A stretch of DNA of 64,000 nt from assembly GCA_016802295.1 (NCBI GenBank), contig JAESIW010000137.1:6713860-6777859 (forward strand). Reading direction: 5' to 3'. Below, one piece after another: positions 21,239 to 31,351 of the stretch (position 1 is the stretch's first letter; every line of letters begins with the position of its first letter). The stretch comes from Brachionus rotundiformis (taxonomy: Eukaryota > Rotifera > Eurotatoria > Ploima > Brachionidae). The notes under the pieces are model-generated. The model saw only the letters and a list, made by a program, of their open reading frames with translations. It had not been told where the DNA came from and did not search any database. A program made the position numbers and the translations under genes.

Positions 21239-22387
21239 TGTAACCAGGAGATGTTGTATTTTCACACCATTAATATTGAGCTTAAGCATCTCCAACATTT
21301 GCCTTGTAAATACATTTAAGTAGTAAAAAAACTTTTGATTTTAATTTTTTTTCTATTTAAATAGACAAATTTGCAGAAAAATGAGGAAACAATTATAAAA
21401 ACAACTAGAACAAAGATTCTTCCTATTTTGATAGATTAAAATTTACTAAAATAAAATATTTCTACAGAAATTCTGCAAGTTTTTATTTAATGCTGTGGAA
21501 ACGTAATTTTCTGCCTTACAGAACAACACTTCTGAGAAAGTTTCAGAGCAGATCTTACAGCTGTATTATCTGTTCTGAAACTTCGGTGATTACGCTATTA
21601 GAGCATATTCTCAAAGTTAACAATATTGAGCATATGTATGGGCGAGATGTACTTTGGTGCATAGTCCAAAGGCATGTCTTAAATTGTGGTGCAGCAAATC
21701 GAACGAGGGAATTTATTACACTTAGAGTCTGGCCACTAATTTAAGCGTAGTAAAAGATAACGAATTCGTTTTAAAATATCTATTGAATAAAATAAGAGTG
21801 AATCAAAGGAGCTGCTAACATAAGACTAAGTCACTTCAATTTATAGTGAAGTTCTTTAAGCTAGAATAAAAATAAAAACTAGGAAGTAAAACATATATTT
21901 ATGTAATCCATAAATAAATATAGATAGTAATTATACCATGGAGAATTGGTGATGTACCGTAACACATATTAACTCTAATATCTATAGATAATCTCTGTGA
22001 ATTGAAATGATATTTTGAATTGATCATCACAAATTTTAAGTCCTTGACTTCAAGGAGTCTGCGTCCGACTCTTGAAATATGAAAAATAAATTTCACCTAA
22101 GATTAGGTCTCACTTCTTTAAAATTTACCAACAAATCTCAGCATGGCTGGGGAACATAGCTACTCAAAAATCGGGCCATTATCCAAAATATAAAAATATC
22201 TTTCAGTGACTCATTCTGTTTGAAATTAGAATGTTCATTTAATTTTAATTTGGCACAGGACAAAAAACAAGTCCGTATACCAATAATCAAATAAAAAAAT
22301 ATTTTGAAATGAAAAAAAATTAGCTAAAAAGATATGATAATTAGTTGTGTTTTTTTCTAGTTGTTAAACGTAGAGTGAAGATACGCA
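21239..22387. other. EXOC2 upstream region
   Basis: About 1.1 kb. A 84-codon open frame at 21490-21744 has a Cys-x-x-Cys and no recognisable domain; it is probably chance or a transposon relic. A splice-acceptor-like TTTTTTCTAG at about 22360 precedes the EXOC2 start by 28 nt, compatible with a 5'UTR intron or trans-splicing. Confidence 0.4.
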
Positions 22388-25300
22388 ATGCCTCAACCAC
22401 TAGTGACTGGTATATCCCCCAAAGAGGGCTATCCGGGCACCAAAGTAACAATCAGAGGAGACTTCTTGGGCAAAGATGAGACCGATTTGGTCTCGGTGAT
22501 AATCTGCGGGGTCGATTGCAGCCTAAGAGCCAAATGGGAAAAGGAGAACCGGATCACCACATACACCGGCTTTTGTAAAGGCAAAGGCGACATAGTTATA
22601 GTGACCGGTTCGGGCGGCCGAGGCACTTCTTCGGTCGGCTTTCAGGGCCTGGTGAGAAAAAATGTCGGTCCTTATGAAGAAATCAGCACTTGGGTCGACG
22701 AAGACCCCAAAATTTTGCTCACTGGCCTCAAACGGACCACTGTAAGCGAACTGTCCCACGAAAATCCCCTAAATATCAGCTTGGAAGAGTCGAGCAAGTA
22801 CAGCAGCGAGTTTCTGGACCAAGAATTCCCCAACTGTAAGCTAAATGCCTAATTTGTCTGACTAATTTCAATTAATGTGCACTTAACTAGCCTCGATTGA
22901 CATTGCCAAAGAGAATTTTAGCTCGTTGCGCTTTTTGCTTGAGAACTACCAAAACTCAAGCTTTGACAGTCTCAGATCGGGTCTTGACTACATGAAAAAA
23001 AACATTGGCTCAAAGACCATGAACTCAACAGATAACCTTCTCAAGACAAACATTTCCTCGTTCATGGACGCCATCAAGATTATGAAAGACATACACTGGC
23101 TTAGCTCTATAGACAAAAAAAACGAGCTAACTCGTCCATTTGAGCTAAGACTTAAAGGTAATTTTGGTTTACCAAGCTAACTTGACCCCATACCATCAAA
23201 TAAATTACTAGTATGTTTATCTGTGCCGATCTAAGGCTCTCTCAGATTAAAAATAACACTATTTGAGGGTTAGTGATGGTGATGATGCTAGATTTCTTAA
23301 ATCTTGGATCAGAATTGCCCTAGTCATGAGTTTAAACAAGGAAAGGAATAATCTATAATGTTTGTAAAGGTTTATTTAAAAAGTACGTTTTGTTTTTTTA
23401 AAATAAAAAATGTAATTTAGTAAAAAAAAATTTTTATTTTAAACAACTGATTCCAAGTCAATGCTAGGCTTGTATATAAAAATTGTGCTATTATTTTCGA
23501 GGTTACAGTGGCATGTTACGTAATATTACGTAATAGAGCGTAGTTAGTGTAACTGTAACACTTATAAATTGAAGACGACTTGTCGTTTGTCTTACACAGG
23601 TTTTCAATTCAATTTTGTAGTAAACAAATGAAATTAAGTCTTTACTAAAAGATAATTTATTAGCACAATCATTGCGTGTTAAATTTCAGACATTATCATG
23701 GGGATTTGGTACTTTCCAAAGAATCCATAATTTTTAAGACACAAAAATGGGATTGTCTATTGAATACATAGATTTAAAAGTTAGAAGAATTTTTTTGAAA
23801 AGGTCCAAGCAAATAGCAGCAAGTTTTGGCAAATAATGTACAACTTTATTTTTATGACTTTCACAAAACACGCAAAATTTCAATAGAACTGATTATGGAC
23901 CTTTTCAAAAAAATCTATCTAACTTCTAAATCAATGTATTAAAATAGACAACCCCTTAATCTTAGATACCTAAAGCAGACTTAACCAAAAAGAATTATAA
24001 ACCCATTTGAAAACAAAGTAACAAATCTTTGGTCAAGTCTCGGTTTGAACCTTGAGAATTTAAGCCAATAAATAAGTAAAACTATTAATTTAAGTTAAAA
24101 GTTTATTAAATGAAATCCAAAATTATAACAAATAGTTAGTGGTTTAAATAGTTGCTAGCGCTCTAGCTGCTAACTAAACAATTTAATAGCTAAAAAACAA
24201 GTAGAGACATGCCAAGACTTGTCTTTTAGCACTTTGATTTATTCTTACATGCTACAGTACAGTTACAGTCATAGTTGCATGTTACGTAATATTACGTAAT
24301 AGGGCGAAACACGAGATGACTGTTTATTTTTTCTTGAACAATAAAAGTTCTAGAGTTCGTAAATGAGGGCGCCCAAAGTCTTTCATTTTATGTAGTCTGC
24401 ACTTAAAGCACTTTCTTTGGTTACCACTTAAAATACTGCTTTATTATTATAATTTTCAGATTCCATTTAATAAACTTTTAACTGAATTAAATAGTTTTAC
24501 TTATTTTTGGCTTAAATCCCTAAAGTATAAAAAGTGTTATAGAGTAAAAGCTTCTTGGTCTTGATGCTACAGCTTGTTTTTCAAGTTTTTTGACATGACT
24601 CACTTTTTGTCTTGTAGATATTCTCAATTCGGCTCACAAAATTTATGACGACGATCTTGAATGCAAGGCTCACGCGGATTCCATTCGAAATTCATTGCAG
24701 ATTTTGGACACATACAAATCACTTATTTACTTTCCACAACAGGTCGACAAGCTGCTGCTGATGGACGACTATGACCAAATAATTACCAGCTACAAGCTGG
24801 CCAAAATGCAACTGAGCAAAGCCGAGCCAGCGACTAGAAAATCGGTCCTATTCGCGCAAATTAAGCGCGATCTGGACTCGAAAGTAAAGGATGTTCAGAA
24901 GCAAATACTGGACAAATTGGTACAATTTCCGTCTAGTCCAGACGAGCAAAAATTCCTGATCGAAAACTACAATTTGATCAATGACTCGATTGAGAGCAAA
25001 AATGGCTCTACAATCGACGCAGGATGGCATTGTTTGGTCGAAGAGAAAAATTGGTTCATCCAAGTGATGCTCGAGTGTCGGGACATGCACATTGCCGACG
25101 AAAAAGTGTCCATGGTCATGAAGCAATCAAATGATGACAAGCTGAGTGAAGCGGCCAAAGTTCATAGCATGAGCCAGGTGCCGCATGAGCGCAATCGCTT
25201 CATTGAGGAGCTCTGTCAAATGTTCTTTGACATATTCACCGATTACTGGCGTCTAGGTACCATGTATTTGAACAACACACTGTCCAGCAGTGAGAGGGAC

Positions 25301-28004
25301 AGAACTAGGCGCGCGGCAGACTATTACGCGCTAATTGACCAAATTTTGGTCACATTCTGCAACATTGTTCGAGCGGCGTTCATTCCGCACACATTTGACA
25401 AATCGGACAAAAACAGCAGCCACTCGCTCGAGTGGCCTATACAACAGGACGCCAAGATAATTAGTCAAATACTGCCTCATTGTCTTAAGGTGTGTAGAAT
25501 GTGCGCCCAGCAAATATTTAGCCTAGAGGTGCCAAGCAAAAACTTTGACTGTGTTCAAGCGTTAATTTATGACCTTAGATGTGAATGTTTGGTCACTTTG
25601 CTATCCCAGCCTACCAGAGGTAACCAAAATTCAAAGCTTTTTATCTTTTTGATACAAAATTTTAAATCTTATTAGAAATATTGGCCACACTCGGCTTTGA
25701 AGAAGATGACTGGATTGTCGACAGAGACCTGGACGCCAAAAATAACTCATCTCTTGTCACTAATTTGGTAAAGATTATTTTTATTGACAAATAAAATCAG
25801 ACTTTCATCTTCAAGAATTGTTTGAAGACCACAAAGTAGCTTGATATTTTAACTTGAGTCCAAATCAGACTTGTTTATAAGTCACAGTTTTAGGTCTAAG
25901 TAGTCCCTTGACTGTAAATGAGGTAAATTACTTATAATTTCACAGGCATTTAGTACTTTCGTATGAAAGCAAAATTTTAAAAACGAGATAACTTTTTTAA
26001 GACACAAAAATGGGATTGTCTATTGAATACATACAAGTTAGATAGATTTTTTTGAAAAGGTCCAAAACAGGCAAAATTTCAATAGATTTGAGTGATACAT
26101 AATTTGCTGATACTTTTTTGAACTGATTATGGACCTTTTCAAAAAAATCTATCTAACTTCTAAATCAATGTATTAAAATAGACAACCCCTTAATCTTAGA
26201 TACCTAAAGCAGACTTAACCAAAAAGAATTATAAACCCATTTGAAAACAAAGTAACAAATCTTTGGTCAAGTCTCGGTTTGAACCTTGAGAATTTAAGCC
26301 AATAAATAAGTAAAACTATTAATTTAAGTTAAAAGTTTATTAAATGAAATCCAAAATTATAACAAATAGTTAGTGGTTTAAATAGTTGCTAGCGCTCTAG
26401 CTGCTAACTAAACAATTTAATAGCTAAAAAACAAGTAGAGACATGCCAAGACTTGTCTTTTAGCACTTTGATTTATTCTTACATGCTACAGTACAGTTAC
26501 AGTCATAGTTGCATGTTACTTAATATTACGTAATAGGGCGTAACACGAGATGACTAATTTTTTTCTAAAGTCTTTCATTTTATGTCTCTACTGATTATTT
26601 GGTGTTGAACTTGGTTAGTCTGTACTTGAAGCACTAGATTTGGTGACTATTCAAACCACTACTTTTTTATTATAATTTTCGTGTTCACTTTAATAAACTT
26701 TTAACTGAATTTGATAGTTTTACTTATTTTTGGCTTAAATCCCTAAAGTATAAAAAGTTTTAAATAGTAAAAACTTTTTGGTCTTGGTCCGGCTCTTTGA
26801 AGGAGATTCTAGTCCTCGCTTACAGCCTTATGACCAATGTTCAGATTTAGAATAAAATGAACAAAATAAAAAAGTTTTTATTTAGTTAGTCAATTAGGTG
26901 TTATATTTTATTGATTTGATATCTTAAATATTGACTATGATAATACCATGATAATTTGACAGTTGGACAAGGTTGTCCACTAAATAGCCTCAAAATTCCT
27001 TCTAAACTTATACATGGTCTAATCTTTTTGCCAGCCATCAAGGTTTGAGACAAAATTTTGCAAAGCGCTGACCTTGTGTCGCGAATACGTGCTAGAGGAG
27101 AAACCAGGCGAGAAGAAGCTGTTCTCAGAGGCCAAGTTTGGGGAAAAAATTGCCAAATTATTGTTCGGCATTGTGCACGCGTTTCTCAAGCGAACAAGCC
27201 GATTCATGACCAAAGAGGACCACTTGCCCAAATCGGTGCACATCAGCCAGTCAAAACTGCTGCTCTATTTGTACAACAATTTAAATGTGTGCAAAAAAAA
27301 GTCTTTGCCAAAAGTGTGGAAGATGCTTCAAGAGCTCAAATTTCCCGCCGAGCTGTTCAAACTGTTCGAACAGGCGTTCAAAGAGAGCCGAAAAAATGTC
27401 AAAGAACTGCAGGACAGCATGCTCAGAGAGTATGTCAAGGAGGCCATAGACCCGCTCGTGGCCAGCATAGAGAAAAATTTATACGCGGGCAACTTCGACT
27501 TCAGAGACTGCTCCAAGCCGATAGGTAAACCCCAAATAATCACCAACTAATTAATTATCTTATCTTATCTTATCTTATCATATCTTAGCGGTTAGAAATT
27601 TTGTCAAACAAATTATAATGGGTCTGTTGAATGTGCACTCGGAGCTCTTTTTGCTCAACAAGGCGCTCATACAAGCAGTGTTCAATCACGCGGTTGGAGC
27701 CGTGTATGCAAAAATTTTGTCTTTGTTGGTCGATGTGCCCAACATATGTGTGAACGCAGCCGTTCAAACGTACACAGACATTTTTTGCATGAAAGAAACA
27801 TTCAAGTTGTATACTAGCGAGGAGTCCAAGGACCTGGGCCTCAAGATACTCAAGCTAATACCCACCAACGGTTTCGAGTCGCACAAAAAACTCATGACAA
27901 AGCTGATTGGTGATTTTCAGAAAGGCATGCAGCCCTATTTGGCCGTCTTCCAGACCGAGCCGCCTGCCTCCGACGGCGCTGTCGTCAAACTAGAGTCCAT
28001 TTAG
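22388..28004 (+). CDS. EXOC2: Exocyst complex component 2 (Sec5), six exons
   Basis: Complete Sec5, 904 aa, a core exocyst subunit that tethers secretory vesicles to the plasma membrane and binds Ral GTPase. Exons: 22388-22835, 22891-23157, 24618-25619, 25676-25767, 27035-27524, 27589-28004; all junctions are GT-AG and keep frame. The N-terminal IPT/TIG Ral-binding domain (PLVTGISPKEGYPGTKVTI, SGGRGTSSVGFQGL) is followed by the helical Sec5 body: LRFLLENYQNSSFDSL, YDLRCECLVTLLSQ, FEEDDWIV, KKSLPKVWKMLQEL, VRNFVKQIIMGLLNVHSELF. Colinear with human EXOC2 (924 aa) throughout. Introns 1, 3 and 5 are 55-64 nt; introns 2 (1460 nt) and 4 (1267 nt) are swollen by shared repeats. Confidence 0.97.
23500..24600. 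repeat. Repeat block in EXOC2 intron 2 (families H and D)
   Basis: Contains a foldback unit H (23745-23960: left GGGATTGTCTATTGAATACA, right end its inverse) followed by family D inverted units (24050-24160 and 24430-24530) that enclose a segment with the palindromic TTACGTAATATTACGTAA at 24283-24300, also at 23518-23535. From about 23895 to 24320 the sequence is almost identical to 26105-26540 in intron 4. Confidence 0.8.
25985..26765. repeat. Repeat block in EXOC2 intron 4, near-identical to intron 2
   Basis: Direct copy of the intron 2 block: same H foldback, same family D units, same TTACTTAATATTACGTAATA motif (one base changed). Identity over about 430 bp (26105-26540) is near complete, so the two are recent duplicates or are being homogenised by gene conversion. 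The left half of H differs by a small deletion. Confidence 0.8.
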
Positions 28005-28735
28005 CACACTTATTTTCGTTTTGGCTTGTGTATCAGCGATTTTTGTTAAATTCAAAACTATTTATCTATTTTATTCCTAATTAATTAATAAAACTTGGTT
28101 TTAATTTTTTTTAAATTTAGATTTTTTTTTTATTTTTGATGATTAAATTTGACTATTTGATGGTGGTGCAAGGCATATTGCCAAAATAAGTTATCATTTA
28201 ATCCCTGACCCAGATCACTCTTCGACTACTGTTTTATAATACTACAATCGGGTACCCTGAAGAGTAAATCCCAAGTCCAAAATATGAAAATTGGGTTTGA
28301 AAATCATCAAATATTTTCCGTTAAAGACAAGTATCAAAACAATTCATAAAGAGTTAAAGATTGATCTGATTGATGACCGGGCAAACAGGCTATTTTTGAA
28401 ATTTGCTGCTACCAAGCAGAACCATGAATTAAAAGAAAGACAACCTGGTTCACAACACAAAAAGTAACAACTCAAGAATTAAATATTCCATGCTATTTTA
28501 AATTAGGTAAAGCATGGAATACAAAACTCTATTTGATTATGTATCTTACCAGCCAAGAACATTGTTATGGCTGGTCAAGATTTAGATGCGCTTTTTGTAC
28601 AAACAATTTTGTCAGTCGTTTTCTCTGAATTTTTCCCTTTTGTCTACAAGAATTTGAAATCATAATTATAAATATTGACAATTTTAGATAATTATTATGG
28701 AAAACTCAAAGCGAATTACTTTAATATTTCTAAAA
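28005..28735. other. EXOC2 3' flank with weak LINE relic
   Basis: An ATTAATAAA poly(A)-type signal lies about 85 nt after the EXOC2 stop. Around 28330-28440 a plus frame reads INTIHKELKIDLIDDRANRL, like the C-terminal region of LINE RTs; this is weak. Nothing else seen. Confidence 0.4.
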
Positions 28736-28854
28736 AAATAAATTATTTATTAATATTTTAATAAAAGTCCACTTTATCTTTTTTAATACAAATAGTAAAA
28801 AAATTATTAAAGCTACGGTATCAATTAGATACCTGTTTACAAAGGTGAGCAAAT

Positions 28855-29157
28855 CTAGAACCATGAACCGAGTGAAGCTCCACACGAAGAACCACAAGTT
28901 GAAATTGGCATTGGCAAAGGCATTGGTTCTGGGAGTGGCAATGGCATTGGGAGTGAAGCTCCACATGAAGAACCACAAGTTGAAATTGGCATTGGCAATG
29001 GCATTGGTTCTGGAAGTGGCAATGGCATTGGAAGTGAAGCTCCACACGAAGAACCACAGGTGCTGATTGGCATTGGGAGTGAAGCTGGAATGTCAAATGA
29101 TGGAAGGATTGGAGCAGCGAATGAAGCGCTGAATGATGAACCACATGGAGAGCACAT
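28855..29157 (-). CDS. 100-aa Cys/Pro/Met-rich repeat protein, copy 1
   Basis: Unrecognised 100-aa protein, left arm of an inverted duplication. It starts MCSPCGSSFSASFAAPILPS, then has three units PISTCGSSCGAS separated by the linker LPMPLPLPEPMPLPM, and ends LGSWF. No signal peptide and no charged residues apart from a few acidic ones; eight Cys, all in CGSSC- or CSPC-type pairs. A TATAAAA box on this strand (29251-29245) lies about 90 nt upstream of the ATG in both copies. Both copies encode the same protein although at least nine codons differ, which argues it is really translated. Function unknown; paired Cys and Pro repeats recall structural or sperm-type proteins, but that is only a resemblance. 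Confidence 0.7.
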   Translation of the reverse strand: MCSPCGSSFSASFAAPILPSFDIPASLPMPISTCGSSCGASLPMPLPLPEPMPLPMPISTCGSSCGASLPMPLPLPEPMPLPMPISTCGSSCGASLGSWF

Positions 29158-29789
29158 TTTGATTATTGTTGGATTTAATTTAGTTAATAAAACTAGTTTT
29201 TTTTTTAAAAATTGATTTGGTTCTTTTTTGCTTTTGGTTAAGTATTTTATATTGCTTCATTTGAATCAGATAAGCCAATCGATTCTATTGATTGTATTCT
29301 ATGTTTATAAAAAAGTGAATAGAATTTAATTTTCATTTTGTTTCTTTCAAGATTGTTTTGTTTACTTGCCAAAATAAAAAAATTTGGATAAAAATATTAC
29401 AAGAAACTAAGTATTTTTTATTTGATATCAGAAGCTAATTGTTAAATTAGCGACATCAAGATATTTTTATTGAATTTGACAAATAAATTTTAAAATTTAC
29501 GAACCAATATTACATCTCTATTTTTAATTCTTTTTTATTTCACTCTTAATAAAAAATATACGTATTTTTATCTTCATATTTGAGAATCATTCTCCAATAG
29601 TTGGCAACAAAATGAAAATTAAATTCTATTCACTTTTTTATAAACATAGAATACAATCAATAGAATCGATTGGCTTATCTGATTCAAATGAAGCAATATA
29701 AAATACTTAACCAAAAGCAAAAAAGAACCAAATCAATTTTTAAAAATAAACTAGTTTTATTAACTAAATTAAATCCAACAATTATCAAA

Positions 29790-30092
29790 ATGTGCTCTCC
29801 ATGTGGTTCATCATTCAGCGCTTCATTCGCTGCTCCAATCCTTCCATCATTTGACATTCCAGCTTCACTCCCAATGCCAATCAGCACCTGTGGTTCTTCG
29901 TGTGGAGCTTCACTCCCAATGCCATTGCCACTTCCAGAACCAATGCCTTTGCCAATGCCAATCAGCACCTGTGGTTCTTCGTGTGGAGCTTCACTCCCAA
30001 TGCCATTGCCACTCCCAGAACCAATGCCTTTGCCGATGCCAATCAGCACTTGTGGTTCTTCGTGTGGAGCTTCACTCGGTTCATGGTTCTAG
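29790..30092 (+). CDS. 100-aa Cys/Pro/Met-rich repeat protein, copy 2
   Basis: Right-arm copy, encoding the same 100 residues as the minus-strand gene at 28855-29157. Here the Ile-Ser-Thr before each CGSSC is written ATC-AGC-ACC/T, while two of three units in copy 1 use ATT-TCA-ACT. A longer frame extends upstream, but the start at MCSPCGSS is chosen because it is the one shared by both copies and lies about 90 nt downstream of TATAAAA (29697-29703). The central 448 bp between the two starts would have to act as a bidirectional promoter. Confidence 0.7.
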   Translation: MCSPCGSSFSASFAAPILPSFDIPASLPMPISTCGSSCGASLPMPLPLPEPMPLPMPISTCGSSCGASLPMPLPLPEPMPLPMPISTCGSSCGASLGSWF

Positions 30093-30319
30093 ATTTGCTC
30101 ACCTTTGTAAACAGGTATCTAATTGATACCGTAGCTTTAATAATTTTTTTACTATTTGTATTAAAAAAGATAAAGTGGACTTTTATTAAAATATATTTTT
30201 TTAAGAAAAAATATTCAATTTTTATTTTCAGAAATTAAGGAATAAATTTTGAATAAGTAAAGAGAATTGATAAGTATTTCTACTTTTTAGTTGAGACTTG
30301 GGACCTAAATAGGCATTTA

Positions 30320-30483
30320 AGGTAAAACCGAAATCTAAAGCTATTGACTTGAAGACCCCGACTACTACCAGAAGCATATGGATAGATTGTGGCATTCATG
30401 CAGTAAATAAAATACCCATTTACGCCATTCATATACATCATTTAAGAATATCAAAAAAGTCATTAATAAGAAAGCATTTAGTC
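30320..30483 (+). pseudogene. Copied fragment of carboxypeptidase 1 exon and intron start
   Basis: This is the reverse complement of 36813-36975, covering the carboxypeptidase exon that ends ...RSIWIDCGIHA plus the first 75 bp of its intron, including the GTAAAT donor. About 130 bp adjoining the SINE are essentially identical; near 30330 small deletions break the frame (the plus-strand reading becomes LEDPDYYQKHMDRLWHSC). It sits directly against a family A SINE, as the source does. Confidence 0.88.
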
Positions 30484-31070
30484 ACCCTCCTATTTTTTAA
30501 TCCGGGCTTGGGACCGGCATTGGCATAGTTAGGACATAGAAGCCAGTGGGACGTTCGTCATAAACAGCGCCACTCATCCGAGCACTTACTTAAAATTGGC
30601 TGCGAACTCGGCAACTATTTAGACTAGCTTGGAACCACAAACCAAGCGACATTCTCACCTCAGAGAATGTCTTAACTCAAGGCTTATAAGTGGCTTTCAT
30701 TAAATACAAATAGCAAACTATCATTTTCCTATTCATTCAATGAATTTATTTTCAAATAAGCTTTGTGATCTAATTTTAAATCAGTTTTGATGAATTAAAC
30801 ATTGCAAACATTTAAAAAACTCTCTTTAGATTTGGACACGCCTCTTTTGTGAATACCTTGGAATGTTTTCGATGCCTCTTTCACTGTTCACACTCCCAGT
30901 GCATTCTTACTTTTCTCTTTTCTGATTGGTTCTCGTTTCTAGCACTCAACACTGCAATACATGTACACTGATCACATGGAACTAAAACTTACGCTCCCCT
31001 TTTTTCAACAACCAGACACTTGTTCCTTTTGATCATGGGGCACTAAAATTTGTCTTATTGTCAAATATTC
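30484..31070 (-). mobile_element. Compound SINE (family A tail + family C body), about 590 bp
   Basis: Minus-strand copy. Tail unit A at 30484-30680 (GGAGGGTGAC end, CCGGTCCCAAGCCCGG motif), a variable middle, then unit C at 30836-31070 containing GATTGGTTCTCGTTT, AATACATGTACACTGATCAC and ACTTACGCTCCC. The same A-plus-C arrangement is seen at 33341-33945 (minus) and 36215-36812 (plus), so A and C form one roughly 600-bp element. Confidence 0.8.
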
Positions 31071-31351
31071 ATAAACTTTGAAATACATTTTTTGGAATAT
31101 TTTTATTTTCAATAAAATTTACATAACTTGATACTTTTATCAACATATTAAATTGATTGAAAAAAAATAAAATAAATACATATATATTAATATAATATAT
31201 ATATATATATATATATATAATTATTTAATACTACTAATAATAATAAAAATAAATAAGCAAAAAATGAATCTTCCTGTTTAAAATATCCAGATTAATAATG
31301 CTAAACATCTAATTTTAACTATAAACTAGACAATCAAAAGTATATTTGACA
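31071..31351. repeat. PDCD4 3' flank with (TA)n microsatellite
   Basis: AT-rich flank; an alternating TA tract lies at about 31183-31220. No gene. Confidence 0.7.

Larger units (their letters stand above)
28753..30194. repeat. 590-bp inverted duplication with 263-bp spacer
   Basis: Left arm 28753-29342, right arm 29606-30194, inverted and close to identical. The arm flanks outside the coding part differ at only a few positions. Each arm carries one complete copy of a 100-codon gene, the two facing away from each other across the spacer. Confidence 0.92.

Noticed and set aside
21490..21744. 84-codon frame with a Cys-x-x-Cys motif upstream of EXOC2
   Set aside because: No recognisable domain and no supporting splice context; may be transposon debris.
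28845..29144. Alternative frames on both strands of the inverted duplication
   Set aside because: They are shadows: only the CGSSC frame is kept identical between the two arms; the others change amino acids.
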